This document shows, piece by piece, positions 1-10,545 of a stretch of DNA of 64,000 bases; the first letter of the stretch is position 1; each line of letters starts with the position of its first letter. The stretch covers positions 234,538,453 to 234,602,452 of the forward strand of contig CM077158.1 in assembly GCA_039583875.1 (NCBI GenBank), read 5' to 3'. This DNA is from Platanthera guangdongensis. Taxonomy: Eukaryota > Streptophyta > Magnoliopsida > Asparagales > Orchidaceae. The position numbers and the translations under genes are program-made. The notes under the pieces are model-generated. The model was not told where the DNA came from and did not search any database. It saw nothing but the letters and a program-made list of their open reading frames with translations.

Positions 1-292
1 CCTCTCCAGCCCACTGGCGGGTTGTTGGTGGCCACAACCTCCCTTTGATGAGGTAAACTCGATAGTCAAGCCCGCACTACGGGGACTTCCCAGGAGGTCA
101 CCCATCCCAGTACTACTTACAGCTCAATTGGTGATGAGAGTTGAAAAAACTCCATAGTTAAGCGTGCTCGGGATGGAGTAGTACTGGGATGGGTGACCTC
201 CTGGGAAGTCCCCGTAGTGCGGGCTTGACTATCGAGTTTACCTCATCAAAGGGAGGCTGTGTCCACCAACAACCCGCAGTGGGCTGGAGAGG
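1..292. repeat. 5S-rRNA-derived inverted repeat (hairpin)
   Basis: Arms 1-117 and 177-292 are reverse complements with only a few differences and enclose a 59-bp loop. The inner part of each arm is 5S rRNA sequence; the outer part (about 60 bp) is unrelated flank that is also inverted. Known context: Cassandra TRIM retrotransposons carry 5S sequence inside their LTRs, and 5S-derived SINEs exist. I infer two oppositely oriented copies of such a repeat, or one folded-back copy. No target duplication could be fixed because the window begins at the arm. Confidence 0.75.
149..220 (+). pseudogene. 5S rRNA 3'-half fragment with internal promoter boxes
   Basis: The segment matches the conserved plant 5S rRNA from the A box (agttaagcgtgctcggg, 156-172) through the intermediate element to the C box (gatgggtgacctcctggga). 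The 5' half of 5S (the GGATGCGATCATACC end) is missing, so it is not a functional rRNA gene. The A, intermediate and C boxes that recruit TFIIIA/Pol III look nearly intact. The last stretch is also present in antisense in the left arm (about 77-117). Confidence 0.8.
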
Positions 293-337
293 GGTTGGGG
301 TGCTTGGGCTGCAGTCCGATAACGGTCCGCCGGAGGC

Positions 338-955
338 CTAGTGGTGTTGATCCACGGACGGCAAAGGGGACGTTACATGTTGCTCAGCCAGATCCGTAGA
401 AAAAGGGCGATGCTGAAGAAGTTCAGCACAAGGAGTCTGAACCTCCTGATAGGCAGAAGTAGAAGTCTTGACTGGTCGAGCGAAAAGATCAGCATATAGA
501 GTATAACTGCACGAAGTTTGAGCTCCCTTGGAATACAAGGCGACAAGATGATTCCATGCAACCTTGACCGTCAGATCATGCCAGATGATAGGAAGGCACT
601 CGTCAGATAAACTATTGGCCAACCAAGTCCGCACCAACACATTAAAATCATCCCAATCATCAAAAGAAATAGATCCAGAAGGAGGAGGGTCATCAGTCAA
701 ATGATGATGTTTGCACTGAGAATGCAAGAGAAAAATGAAAGATACACTCCAGTCAGGGTAATTTGGACCTGTAAGCTTCGAAGTAGTCCTAAAATTAACA
801 GAAGCGGAGAAAGAAGAAGTAGAAAGAGGAGGAACAGAGAGAGTAGAAGAAGAGGAGTGTCCATAAAAAATATATAGAAACCACACGGTTTCACAAAACA
901 AACTGCACGAACAAACAATGCAAACAAGTCGCACGAACAAGAGGAGAGACCGCAC
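338..955 (-). pseudogene. Copia gag fragment (element D)
   Basis: The reading frame gives a Copia-type Gag N-terminus: a Ser/Thr-rich start, then a SKLTGPNYPDWS-like motif and WLANSLSDECLP, the usual first 120-150 residues of UBN2-type gag. A likely start ATG is at 864-862, one frame off, so a frameshift lies just after it. The upstream extension of the frame to 955 is 5' leader. Similarity ends near 400, before zinc knuckle or pol, where the 5S-derived repeat follows. It sits downstream of the primer site at 1338-1349 on the same strand. The element is truncated by rearrangement or deletion. Confidence 0.7.
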
Positions 956-1337
956 AGTCTCAGTTTAAACACATCAGTGGTAGGAAAGAAGCCGCGACCA
1001 AAATGTGGAGCCCACAATAGAGAAGAGAAATTGCTCGTCAAACAAGCAGCAAGAAGAGAAAAGACCGCACATTAAAGGCGACAACATAGCAACAACAAGA
1101 AAATAAGTCGCGACCAGGATGGGAGCACATAGCGGTTAGAGAAACCATAGCAAAAAGAGAAGAGAAAATAGGAGGAGAAGCTAAGGAAGCACACATACAA
1201 GGAAACCGCACAACCAGAAAGAGAAGCAAGGGAGGGTAGGGAGGGAAACTGCGCGGACAGAACGGAAGCCGCGCGGACAGAATAGAAGCCGCACGGACAG
1301 ACTAGAAGCCGCGCGAATTGAAGCAAAGGACCGAGTA
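956..1337 (-). other. Copia D 5' leader with short tandem repeat
   Basis: This is the untranslated leader between primer site and gag. Positions 1251-1310 hold three exact-register 20-bp units of the form gcgcggacagaacggaagcc (plus-strand reading) and a partial fourth. The rest is purine-rich on the plus strand. I see no gene here. Confidence 0.55.
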
Positions 1338-1349
1338 GCTCTGATACCA
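1338..1349 (-). other. Primer binding site of Copia D
   Basis: On the minus strand this reads tggtatcagagc, complementary to the 3' end of initiator Met tRNA, immediately next to an LTR end of the form ...ttttaca. Confidence 0.8.
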
Positions 1350-1734
1350 TGTAAAAAGAGCAAAATAAAGACAAAATTTACTGCTCCAAAATGGTAATCA
1401 TTACATCGGTATGCCCATTTATTTATAGAAATCGGGGGAGATAAGAGAATACAACAACCGATATGGTACTAAATACAAGTCGGGCGGTCTACGCGGTTTG
1501 ACATGGTCAAATTACCCACTATACAACAAATAATAAAACACAAATCGACAACTAGCAAAGTCGCCTATCTGTCAGGGAAGACTGCTGGTACAGGCTGCCA
1601 GACCGCAACTGCGGGTTGCCACCAGATCGTATTTGCAGCTATCCACCATTCTGCTGTTGCTGCAAGCTGTCAAACTGCAACCGCGGGTTGCCACCAGACC
1701 ACAGTTACGATTAACCATTTGTCTGCTGCTACAG
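1350..1734 (-). repeat. Copia D 5' LTR, inner part (split)
   Basis: LTR sequence reading leftward into the primer site. A TATA box (tataaata on the minus strand) lies near 1420-1428. The part around 1570-1734 is made of repeats around 'agaccgc..gcgg'. The LTR is interrupted at 1734/1735 by a gypsy solo LTR and resumes at 13663. Confidence 0.65.
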
Positions 1735-3246
1735 TGTAACACCCAAAAACTCGAATATGAAAGGGTAGTGTTTTTGAGAGCTTTGGAGCCATTATGGTTT
1801 CACATGGCCTGTGACACGGGTGTGTCCAGAGTCGTGTCCTTTTCTGGAATTGGCTGAGTTTTATCGAGGGTTGAACACGACCTGGGACACGGGCGTGTCC
1901 AGGTCGGACACGGGCGTGTCTAGGGCGGACACGAGCGTATCCAAAGCCGTGTCCTGCTCTGTGTTTATCGGGATGTGTCGAGTAAGCAACACGCCCGGGG
2001 CCACGGGTGTGTCCAAAGTCGTGTCCTGTTCGGACATGATGGTTTCTGTGTCGATTGGGGCACACGGGTGTGTCTAGGTTTGACACGGGCATGTCCATGG
2101 TTAACACGGGCGTGTCAGAGACTGTCCTGATTCGAAGATAGACGAATTCTTGTACGAATATGAGACACGGCCTGTGACACGGGCGTGTCACAGTGACACG
2201 AGCATGTAACAAGCTGTATGCGTACCAAGGAAGGCGATTTTAAGAGTAAATCAGGGCCTTTCGTTTTATTTAAGAGTGATCCGGCGGCCCAGAATCATTC
2301 TTGTTGGTATATAGCCGGGAAATGAGGGTTTAGGCCTCATTCCATTTGGCCATTTCTCTTTCTAAGAGTTAGAGAGAGGGGAGAGCAAAGGGAGAAGAAG
2401 AAGGAGGATTCCGGCCATTGTTGGAGCTTCGGAGCTCCGAATCGCGAGCCGAGCACAGATCTGCGGAGGCGAGACTGTTGCGGTGATTTTCATCTGGCTA
2501 GTTTTCCATGGCGCTGAAGCGAACCTCTAGGGTAACGATTCTCTACTTGGACATGTGAAGTCCTCTTTCTTTTTGCATAGGAAACTCTCTCCCGCGAGTG
2601 GGCGGTGAGTGAGAGGTATTCCTTCGGGAAGATATGGTTTATCCCCGTAGTTTTGCATATAGAGTCTGGAATCGAAGTACGGACATAGGCATGGTGTGTG
2701 AAGCCTATCCGGACATGTTGGTCTGGATCGGTGATGTTTTCATTATGCTTGTATTGCCGGAGAAGACTCTGTGCTGTTTGTTTTTTTGGGGGTTTTTTAT
2801 GTGGTAGATTGCAACAGGGAGCCTTGGGGACTAACTCCAAGGTGTACCCGGAAAACTGGGCAGATGCGTGGTTCTGCCATCTTGGTGGCATGGGAGCCAA
2901 CTTGCACATAACTGAGTTATGTAAAATTATATGATCGATTTGGGACTCGGGTAAGCTTGACCCGCGCCTATGGCTTAAATTGACGTGGTAGTGTGAGCAA
3001 CGGGTTGAGTGGAACCGTACCCGCTCTATGTGGTTCAGTTAAAGAGACCTAAGGTACGTGACACTTACCGTTGGCATGGAGGGCGAGTCTTAGTCTTCGG
3101 TCGGAAAGACTAAAATGCTCACGATGTTGCCGTCCTGGGGGCAGTGGTGGACCGGGTTCACCGAGAATGTGCCCTGAGTGTACGGGGTGTGTGGCCGTGT
3201 GTGCCTACGCCTATGGTGAAGTGTGCTTAAATTGTACTTTCACTAT
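1735..3246 (+). repeat. Gypsy solo LTR, left part
   Basis: It starts tgtaacaccc and is homologous along its length to the LTRs of the chromovirus inserted in it: the same gacacgggcgtgtcc palindromes, the same leader text around the ccatggc motif near 2508. Joined to 13118-13657 it makes one LTR of about 2.05 kb ending ggtgttaca. No internal region accompanies it, so it is a solo LTR formed by LTR-LTR recombination. Flanks are tacag and tgcgg, a 5-bp duplication if two G-to-A changes are allowed. Confidence 0.75.
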
Positions 3247-5735
3247 TGTAACGCCCCAAATTTTTGAAGAGGAAAATTTGGTTTCTGTAGGGGGGCAGAC
3301 GGCCTGGGACATGGGCGTGTCCCAGGGCGTATCAGGCTGGAGTCGACGACTTGGCCGCGTAGTCGACATTTTTTTTCGCTCGACGATATGTCGAGACAGG
3401 GCACACGGCCTGAGACACGGGCGTGTCGCAGGGTGTGTCGAGCCCGTGTCAACAACCGGCCCGAGGTGTCGACATTTTGCGCTCGACAAAGTGTCGAGAC
3501 AGGGCACATGGCCTGAGACACGGGCGTGTCTCAGGGCATGTCGAGCCCGTGTCGACAACCGGCCCGGGGTGTCGACATTTTCTCTCGACGACGTGTCGAG
3601 ACCTGGCACACGGCCTAGGACACGGGTGTGTCCAAGGCCGTGTCAAGCAGTCGACGAACTTCGCTCGACGAAGTGTCGAGACAGTGAACACGACCTGGAG
3701 CCCAGGCGTGTTGAGGTAGACATGGGTAAGGACACAGGCGTGTCCAGTACCTATGTAGTTCTCAGGTTGTTTTTTGGGCTGTGTCGATGGAGGCACACGG
3801 CCGACCACACGGCCGTGTCAGTTGGGACACGGGCATGTCGGGTAGAACACGAGCGTGTAGGATGCCCGTGTGTCGTTCCAGGCGCGTCGATTCGTGACGG
3901 CGAATGGGGGACACGGCCCTAGACGCGGGCATGTGCCAGGCCGTGTTCGGCCCAGGTATTTTATTTTCAGGCGGATCATGGCCATTCTTTCCCTTATTTT
4001 GGGATCTAACGGTCCAGGACTGCTCTTGGGGAGCTAAGTCCGAGAATAGGGTTGAAAACCCTCATTCTTCTCCAAGCTTTCTCTTCCTAAAATTCTAGAG
4101 AGAAGGGAGAGCAAGGAAGAAGGTGAAGTAGAGATCTGGCTATTGGAGAGGCTTCAGTGCTCCAAATCGCGAGCCGAGTCCAGATCCGTGGAGGCTAGAC
4201 CGTTACGAAGGTTTTCATACGGCTATTTTGCCATGGCAAGGAAGAGGAGTCGGAAGGTAACGACACTTCTCCTCTCGGTTTTAGGATGCACGTTCTAGCA
4301 TCTTTCTTTTTTGGTTTTAGGCACCAAACACTCAAATGAGAGGGGTTTGGGTCGCCAAGGTTCAAGAGGAACCTCCGGGTCAATTGAGTCCGTCCCCGAC
4401 ATGTTTTTGCATTAGAGATCCGCTCCGTTAGTGGATTAGGCATGGTGTGTGAAGCCGTAGTCGCGATCGTTAGTCCGACTCGGTGATGTTGCATACGAGC
4501 TTTAAGGATTCGTAGAGATCCGTTGCGGCAAGATGCCGTTTGTGATGTGGTGATGTTTTCCCCTTTTTCTCGAGTAAGTACGTGTAGTCGGAACCGGACA
4601 AGGTTAGCTCCGCATGAGTGGTAGATGGTTTCCTTGGTGGACAAGGTTAGCTCCGCATGAGTGGTAGATGGTTTCCTTGGTGCGCGGGAACGCTGCAGTA
4701 CAAATGAGGGACTAGGGTGGAATTGTCTTGGTTTGTGTTGTGTCAAGGCGTGGATGTGTCTCCGTGGTCGGCTGACTATCCCGTGACGTACATGTCATGT
4801 GCGGAGAGTGTCCCGGTGAGACTAGTCCCCTTCTGTGAGACTGACGAGAATGCCAAGCATGGGGGCAAGCCCAAGCAATGAGGCCATGAGCGGGTGGGGT
4901 CCAGCAAGACTTCTTAGAATCGGTGGCCTTGGCAAGAGTTCCATGTGGCGGCTTGTGTGCCGATGGAGGGAATTGTGTTTCCCTTTTGTTTGCGGCTTTA
5001 TGCCAATGGGGAAACGATGAGTACCCAATTGATGTGATGTTGTGCTAGATGCATACGCTATAGGGTGCCTTGGGTGAAGCCCGGGTTGTTGCATACATGT
5101 TGCATAAGTAGGCCCCTTTTTATTATGTGCTCAACCAGTAGAGAACGTGTATGTTGTTTGAGACATCCAAGCCTGTTCTTAATGTATTTCTTGTTTATAA
5201 TTATATGTCGCATACGAAGTGCTGACTTGCAGGTTGGAGGGTTCCCCGGGGTCCGTTAGGGGCGGCCGGGAGGAGATGTGTTTGTTACACAGTTTGAGGT
5301 CAGCCTTTGCTGACCCACGTTACTAATAATTTTTACAGGGCAAGGATCGCAAGCGGGAGCTAGCTCGCCGGCCAGAAAGGCCTAAGCCTCATGAAGTGTT
5401 CCCCTCTTTTGTAACTCTACTTATGATGTTGTATGTTTGAGACTCTTGTTGTCCGGCTTGCACGCCGAGGTAGACTAGGAGTGCTTTTGCACATTCATGA
5501 CTGTTGTATGATTTGAGTTTGGACTCTATTATGTGGTAAGGCTATAAGGGCCATATTTTTATTACTCTTGTAGTGGTGGATAACGTCTAGTCTTACTTGT
5601 GTTTCCGCTGTGTTGTGCAAAGAGTTTTGAGTGTGGCTAGCTATATCATCTTTTAATACTAAAGCTGTGACGTCCGTATGTTGTGGGGCTCCGGCCGGAC
5701 CCATATTATACGGTCATTACAGAGGAGGTGTTACA
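3247..5735 (+). repeat. 5' LTR of Tekay-type element
   Basis: Starts tgtaacgcccc and ends ggtgttaca; 2,489 bp. It contains a block of about 102-bp tandem repeats (unit starts near 3391, 3494, 3596, then a shorter unit near 3676), each built from palindromes such as gacacgggcgtgtc and ctcgac..gtcgag. It is about 80 bp shorter than the 3' LTR because of one indel near 4920. Confidence 0.92.
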
Positions 5736-5736
5736 A

Positions 5737-5749
5737 TTTGGTATCAGAG
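5737..5749 (+). other. Primer binding site (initiator Met tRNA type)
   Basis: tttggtatcagag begins one base after the LTR end. Confidence 0.88.
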
Positions 5750-5832
5750 AGAGGTTAGATTCAAGGTCAATGCATAGAGAAGTTATCCACATAAGAGTAA
5801 CGCGGGACCATGAGTGTCCTTATGTTTAAGTC

Positions 5833-7030
5833 TTGAAATTAGAGACTGATTCCTTGTTTCTTGTTTTCTTGAAGAGTGCAAGCAACAAGGCAGGGACGTC
5901 GAGAGCAAGAGAAGAACTCTCGGCAAGTAGTGCCACTGCTCCAGGTCTTTTGGGCACGGGTATAAACCCGGCCGACTTCTGCCGCATGCTTGCAGAAGCG
6001 ATTGTGGCAGCCCAAGCTGCAGCGGCAGCTCAGGTAGCAACCCCTGCTACACCGGACACGACAACGACTGTGCCAGGCGGAGAAGCCGGGAGAGTGGAGC
6101 CTTTGGCGGAAAGGGTGGTTGTCGGAGACCAGCACATGAAGTATTTCTTGAGCTTCCATCCCCCGTCGTTCAAGGGAGTTGGTACGCCAACGGATGCGGA
6201 GGATTGGTGGGTTCGAATTCAAGAGCTTTTGAGGGCGGCAGAGACGCCTGAAGAAAATAAATCTGAGTATGCGACGTTCATGTTGGAAGGAGACGCCAAG
6301 TTGTGGTGGGTGAGCCATAGCGGCCGCCAGTTCCCTGGACGCACCCCGTCTATGGAGGAGTTTGGGGATGCTTTTCTAAAGAGGTACATACCCGTTTCTA
6401 CACGGTTGGCCCTTCATAGGCAGTTTCTGCACTTAATGCAGCGCAACAAGACGGTGGACGAGTATGTGCAGGAGTTCACCCGATTGGGTCATTACGCGGG
6501 AACGACGATGGCAGACGATGTAGAGAGAGATAACCTCTTCTACCAGGGGCTGAGGGAGAATCTGAGGCAACCCCTCATTTCCATGAAGAGGGCTGGTTTT
6601 AATGAGCTCGTCGAGACGGCCAGGATGTTGGAAAGTGATCTGGAGCGAACCCAACGTCGTAAGGGTTTCACTCCCAAGCAAGGGGAAGGGAAGCCTCCCC
6701 AATCCCAGGGAAAGTCTGAAGGGAGTAGGTGGAGGAGAAAGCCTCACACTTCCAGGTCCGGTGAGAAGAGCAGGTGGATGCCTGGAGGCTCTCACTCTAG
6801 GGGACCGCCGACGTGCTACAACTGCGGTAAGGTGGGGCACATAGCTCGTGTTTGTCCTCAAGGAGGAGCGGAGCAAGGGACAAGGCAGGAGCAGACTGTG
6901 CGCTCCGGCCCCAGTGCCGTAGAGAAAGGAAAGATGGCGGAGTCAAGCGCTTCTCGGTTCCAACCGGTGCAACCAAGGGCCTACAACCTTGGACAGCAGG
7001 AAGCGATCCGCCAAACCGATGTGGTGACAG
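5833..7030 (+). CDS. gag: Gag of Tekay-type element
   Basis: An uninterrupted frame encodes a Ty3/gypsy capsid: an Ala-rich N-terminal part, the retrotransposon gag core (FLSFHPPSFKG... WWV ... ERDNLFYQGL), a basic Arg/Lys/Ser-rich stretch, and a CCHC zinc knuckle CYNCGKVGHIARVC around 6815-6855. It would form the capsid and bind element RNA. No in-frame ATG is visible at the expected start: the frame opens at a TTG (5833) and the first in-frame ATG is near 5987, so the initiator is lost or lies elsewhere. It reads on, through a probable intron, into the protease. Confidence 0.85.
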
Positions 7031-7099
7031 GTATGAATAACTTTATGTTAATTTTGTGCTTCATACTTTTAGACTTTTTGTGTGACGTCTATGTTGTAG
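7031..7099 (+). other. Probable 69-nt intron between gag and protease
   Basis: The segment runs from gtatga to gttgtag, is T-rich, and encodes a hydrophobic stretch unlike any Gag/Pro sequence. Removing it joins VVTG to FVLVSGYPARV without shifting frame. The length is a multiple of three, so both spliced and unspliced forms stay open. Splicing is inferred, not shown. Confidence 0.55.
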
Positions 7100-7557
7100 G
7101 TTTCGTATTAGTGTCCGGATACCCCGCTAGGGTATTGTTCGATACAGGAGCATCACACTCCTTTCTTGCGGAGGGCTTCGTCCGGAGAATAAGAGTTGAG
7201 TCCTTCTTGGCGGACGCGGAGCTGAAAGTGCGCATGCCCAATGGGTCATCCATGACCACCGGGGCCAAAGGGCCCATATGTTGGGAGCTGGATGGAGTTG
7301 ACTTCGTTTTGGTAGTAGCGGTTTTACCATTGGTTGAGTTCAATGTCATTTTGGGCATGGACTGGCTTGCAGAGCAACGCGCCAGTATTGATTGCCTATC
7401 TAAGGTAGTGACCCTAAGGAGCAAAGGGCAGGCGGAAGTCAAATTTGAGGGCCTTTGTGGAGTGGCCTATTCCCTGATTTCGGCCATGCAATTGATGCGA
7501 GCGGTTAACCAGGGTGGTGTAACGCTTGTAGCGTTATTGGAGGTTCGTCTCTCCTAG
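7100..7557 (+). CDS. Protease of Tekay-type element
   Basis: Retropepsin-like aspartic protease. The active site LFDTGASHSF lies at about 7135-7165, and the second conserved block ...VEFNVILGMDWL at about 7335-7367 is the flap/C-terminal motif typical of plant gypsy proteases. It would cut the polyprotein. The frame is continuous with gag and stops at a TAG (7555-7557) that interrupts the linker to RT rather than a natural end. Confidence 0.82.
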
Positions 7558-8970
7558 TTGTCTATTGAGGAGGTGCCCGTGGTGGCAGAGTTTAAGGATG
7601 TGTTTCCGGATGAACTTCCTGGAGCGCCTCCTCGGCGGGAGATCGACTTCTCGATCGAGTTAGTGCCGGAGGCTAGGCCGGTGTCACGTCCTCCGTTTAG
7701 GATGGCACCAAAGGAGTTGGCTGAACTCAAAGTACAGTTACAGGAACTGTTGGAGCAAGGGTATATCAGACCCAGTTCTTCGTCGTGGAGCGCGCTGGTG
7801 TTGTTTGTAAAGAAGAAAGACGGTAGTATGCGGCTGTGCATAGACTACCGAGAGCTGAATAAACTGACCGTTAAGAATAAGTATCTGATACCTCGGATAG
7901 ACGACTTGTTCGACCAGTTGGTGGGGTCAGTGGTGTACTCAAAATTTGACTTGAAGTCATGATATTATCAGTTGCGAATTCGGTACGAAGACATACCCAA
8001 GACTGCTTTTGGTACGAGGTATGGACACTTTGAGTTTACGGTGATGCCGTTCGGGCTGACGAACGCGCCTTATGTGTTCATGTACCTTATGAATCAGGTA
8101 TTTCAGGAATACTTGGATTCTTTTGTGGTTGTCTTCATTGATGACATCTTGGTGTATTCCAAATCGGAAGGGGAGCATGATACCCACTTGAGAGTGGTCT
8201 TGCAAGTGTTGAGAGAGAATCAGTTGTATGCAAAGTTCTCAAAGTGCGAGTTTTGGTTAGCGAAAGTGGCATTCTTGGGCCACGTGATTAGTGGGGATGG
8301 GGTGGCAGTGGATCCAACAAAATTGGAAGCCATCAGAGATTGGCCGGTTTTGAGGACCGTGGCAGAGGTCCGAAGTTTTCTTGGACTAGCCGGGTATTAC
8401 AGGAGATTCGTGGAGAATTTTTCGCGGATAGCTCTACCCCTCACTTCACTCACTCGTAAAGATCATAAGTTTGTGTGGACTCAAGAGTGCAGTCAAGAAT
8501 TTCAGGCACTGAAGAAGAGACTGATGATGGCTCCAATCCTAAGTCTACCGCAAGGGACCGAGGGATTTCAGATCTTCAGTGACACATCGGGATGCAGTTT
8601 GGGTTGCGTCTTGGTGAAACATGGCAAGGTGATAGCTTTTGGATCTAGACAGCTGAAGCCTCATGAGAGAAATTACCCCGTCCATGACTTGGAGTTGGCG
8701 GCGGTAATTTTTGCGTTTAAAATATGGCGACATTATGTGTATGGTGCAAAGGTGGAGATCTTCACGGATCATAAAAGCCTGAAGTATGTCTTAGATCAAA
8801 AGGACTTGAACATGCGGCAACACAGGTGGGTTGAGTTTCTTGGAGATTACGAGGTGGCGATCCAGTACACGCCAGGTAAAGCCAATGTGGTGGCGGATGC
8901 CTTGAGTAGGAAGTACTCGGGGCAAGGGAATTGGATCGAAGCTCATGATGAGCGGTTGGTACGGGAATGA
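7558..8970 (+). pseudogene. Reverse transcriptase / RNase H of Tekay-type element
   Basis: The RT domain begins with the [15 protein letters not shown] linker, then [28 protein letters not shown] and the catalytic FIDDILVYS (near 8135-8160). The connection subdomain ([13 protein letters not shown]) leads into RNase [14 protein letters not shown] (about 8573), [24 protein letters not shown] and ADALSRK. A TGA at 7960-7962 replaces the conserved Gly codon in KSGYHQLRI, just before the palm motif, and a second TGA follows at 8968. The catalytic residues themselves are present. It would copy the element RNA into DNA; here it is broken. Confidence 0.88.
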
Positions 8971-10011
8971 GAGTCCCTTGGTTTGGAATGTGTGGCAAGA
9001 GGAGAGTCCAGCGTGGCTCGGTTGAACTGGATTGAAGTGCAGAACGACTTATCCGATCGCATTCGGGAAGCGACTCGGTTGGATGTGGAGTTTCAACCAT
9101 ATGTGTTGGAGGCTCAAAAGGGCAAGAGCAGCGCCTGAGAAATGATTGATGTGATTCTGAGGAAGGACGGAAGGGTTTGTATACCGCAGTTCGGCAAACT
9201 CCGTGAGGAGTTGATGTTTGAGGCTCACTTCACAAAGTACTCCATTCACCCGGGCAGTACAAAGATGTACTTGGATATGAAGAAATCCTTTTGGTGGCCG
9301 GGGCTGAAGCGGGACGTAGCTTTGTATGTGAATCGTTGCCAAACTTGCGCCTTGGTTAAGGCCGAATGTCAGAAGCTGGGCGGGTTCCTGAAGCCCCTTC
9401 CAATCCCTGAGTGGAAATTTGATGACATCTCCATGGATTTTGTACATGGTTTGCCTAGATCGCAGCAGGGTAATGATGCTATTTGGGTGATCGTGGATCG
9501 CTTAACCAAAGTGGCCCACTTCATCCCAAATCGGAAGGAGGACAGCGTGGAGAAGCTGGTGGAGTTTTATGTTCGCAACATTGTGCGACTGCACGGGATT
9601 CCTAAGAGCATAGTCAGCGATCGAGATGGACGGTTTACGTCCAAGGACTGGATATTGGTTCAGAAGAGTTTGGGCACGAAGCTAAAGTTCAGTACGCCGT
9701 TCCATCCTCAAACTGATGGGCAAACCGAAAGAACGAACTGTACTATGGAGGATATGCTGAGAATGTGCATTCTTGACTTCGACAAGAAGTGGGAAGATCA
9801 CCTCTTCATGGTGGAATTCGCATACAATAACAGTTATCAAGCAAGTATAAAAATGGCGCCATACGAAGCTTTGTATGGAAGACGGTGTCGAACACCAATG
9901 TCTTGGATAGAGGCGGGAGACACCAAAATTTTGGGAAAGGAGGGGGTAGTTGACGCTTGTGAGTTGGTACAGACCATTCAAGAGCGTATGAAGGTGGCGC
10001 AAGACCGGTAA
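8971..10011 (+). pseudogene. Integrase of Tekay-type element
   Basis: After an in-frame TGA (9136) comes the zinc-binding region (HPGSTKMYLDMKKSFWWPG, then CQTC at about 9340), the catalytic core with MDFVHGLP, VSDRDGRFTS and the downstream Glu of the DDE triad region (HPQTDGQTERTN), and the FAYNNSYQASIKMAPYEALYGRRCRTP block. All are hallmarks of chromovirus integrase. A TAA at 10009 separates it from the chromodomain. It would insert element cDNA into chromosomes. Confidence 0.88.
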
Positions 10012-10487
10012 ACAAAATACTTTAATGCTCGTCACAGGAAGTTGGAGTTTGCGGTAGGTGATTGGGTCTATTTGAAGATCAAGCCGTTCAAAAGCGTCTC
10101 ACGGATTCGCCGACTCAAAAAGTTGAGTCCAAGGTTTTTGGGGCCTTTTGAAGTTGTTGAACGGGTGGGAGAAGCAGCCTATCGGTTGGACGTTGTCCGC
10201 GGAAGCTGAGTGGATTGCATGACGACTTCCATGTCTCCGTCTTGAGGAAAGCCTTGGTGGAGGCTAGTCTGGTGATCGAGCCGGTATCGGTGCCGATAGA
10301 CGAAGACTTGAGGACGCGAGTCCGTCCAATTGCTATAGAGGATTCGGAGACTCGGCAGTTGCGGAATAAAGAGGTTAAACTCGTGAAAGTCCGATGGGAC
10401 AACTGCGGTCGTGAGGAGCATTCTTGGGAGCGAGAGCAAGCCATGCTAGAAGAATATCCAGAGCTCTTCAAATTAGGCACCATTTAA
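10012..10487 (+). pseudogene. Integrase C-terminus and chromodomain
   Basis: The frame continues with the GPY/F-type stretch FAVGDWVYLKIKP...LSPRFLGPFEVVERVG, then shifts by one base near 10205. The downstream frame (10215-10487) encodes FHVSVLRKAL and a chromodomain C-terminus (VRWDNCGREEHSWEREQAM). In Tekay/Del chromoviruses this domain is thought to steer integration to heterochromatin. The last codon is 43 bases before the polypurine tract. Confidence 0.85.
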
Positions 10488-10529
10488 GTTTTGTTCCCTT
10501 TTGTTTTGTAATTTCGGGACGAAATTCTT

Positions 10530-10545
10530 TTAAGGGGGAGAGAGT
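10530..10545 (+). other. Polypurine tract
   Basis: ttaagggggagagagt immediately precedes the 3' LTR start; plus-strand DNA synthesis is primed here in this class. Confidence 0.85.

Noticed and set aside
149..220. Functional 5S rRNA gene
   Set aside because: The 5' half is absent and the sequence lies in a fold-back repeat.
1503..2212. Short ORFs over the Copia LTR and gypsy solo LTR (e.g. Cys/Gly- or Arg/His-rich peptides)
   Set aside because: Their composition is the direct product of 'gacacgggcgtgtcc' and 'agaccgc' repeats; no start context, no conserved domain.
3391..3700. Evenly spaced palindromic repeats as a possible CRISPR-like array
   Set aside because: Spacers are themselves repetitive, the unit is duplicated in both LTRs of a plant retrotransposon, and no cas-like gene exists.
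3071..3922. A 283-codon frame across the Tekay LTR repeats (and the similar one at 10822-11088)
   Set aside because: It arises from 102-bp tandem palindromes open in several frames on both strands; no family resemblance.
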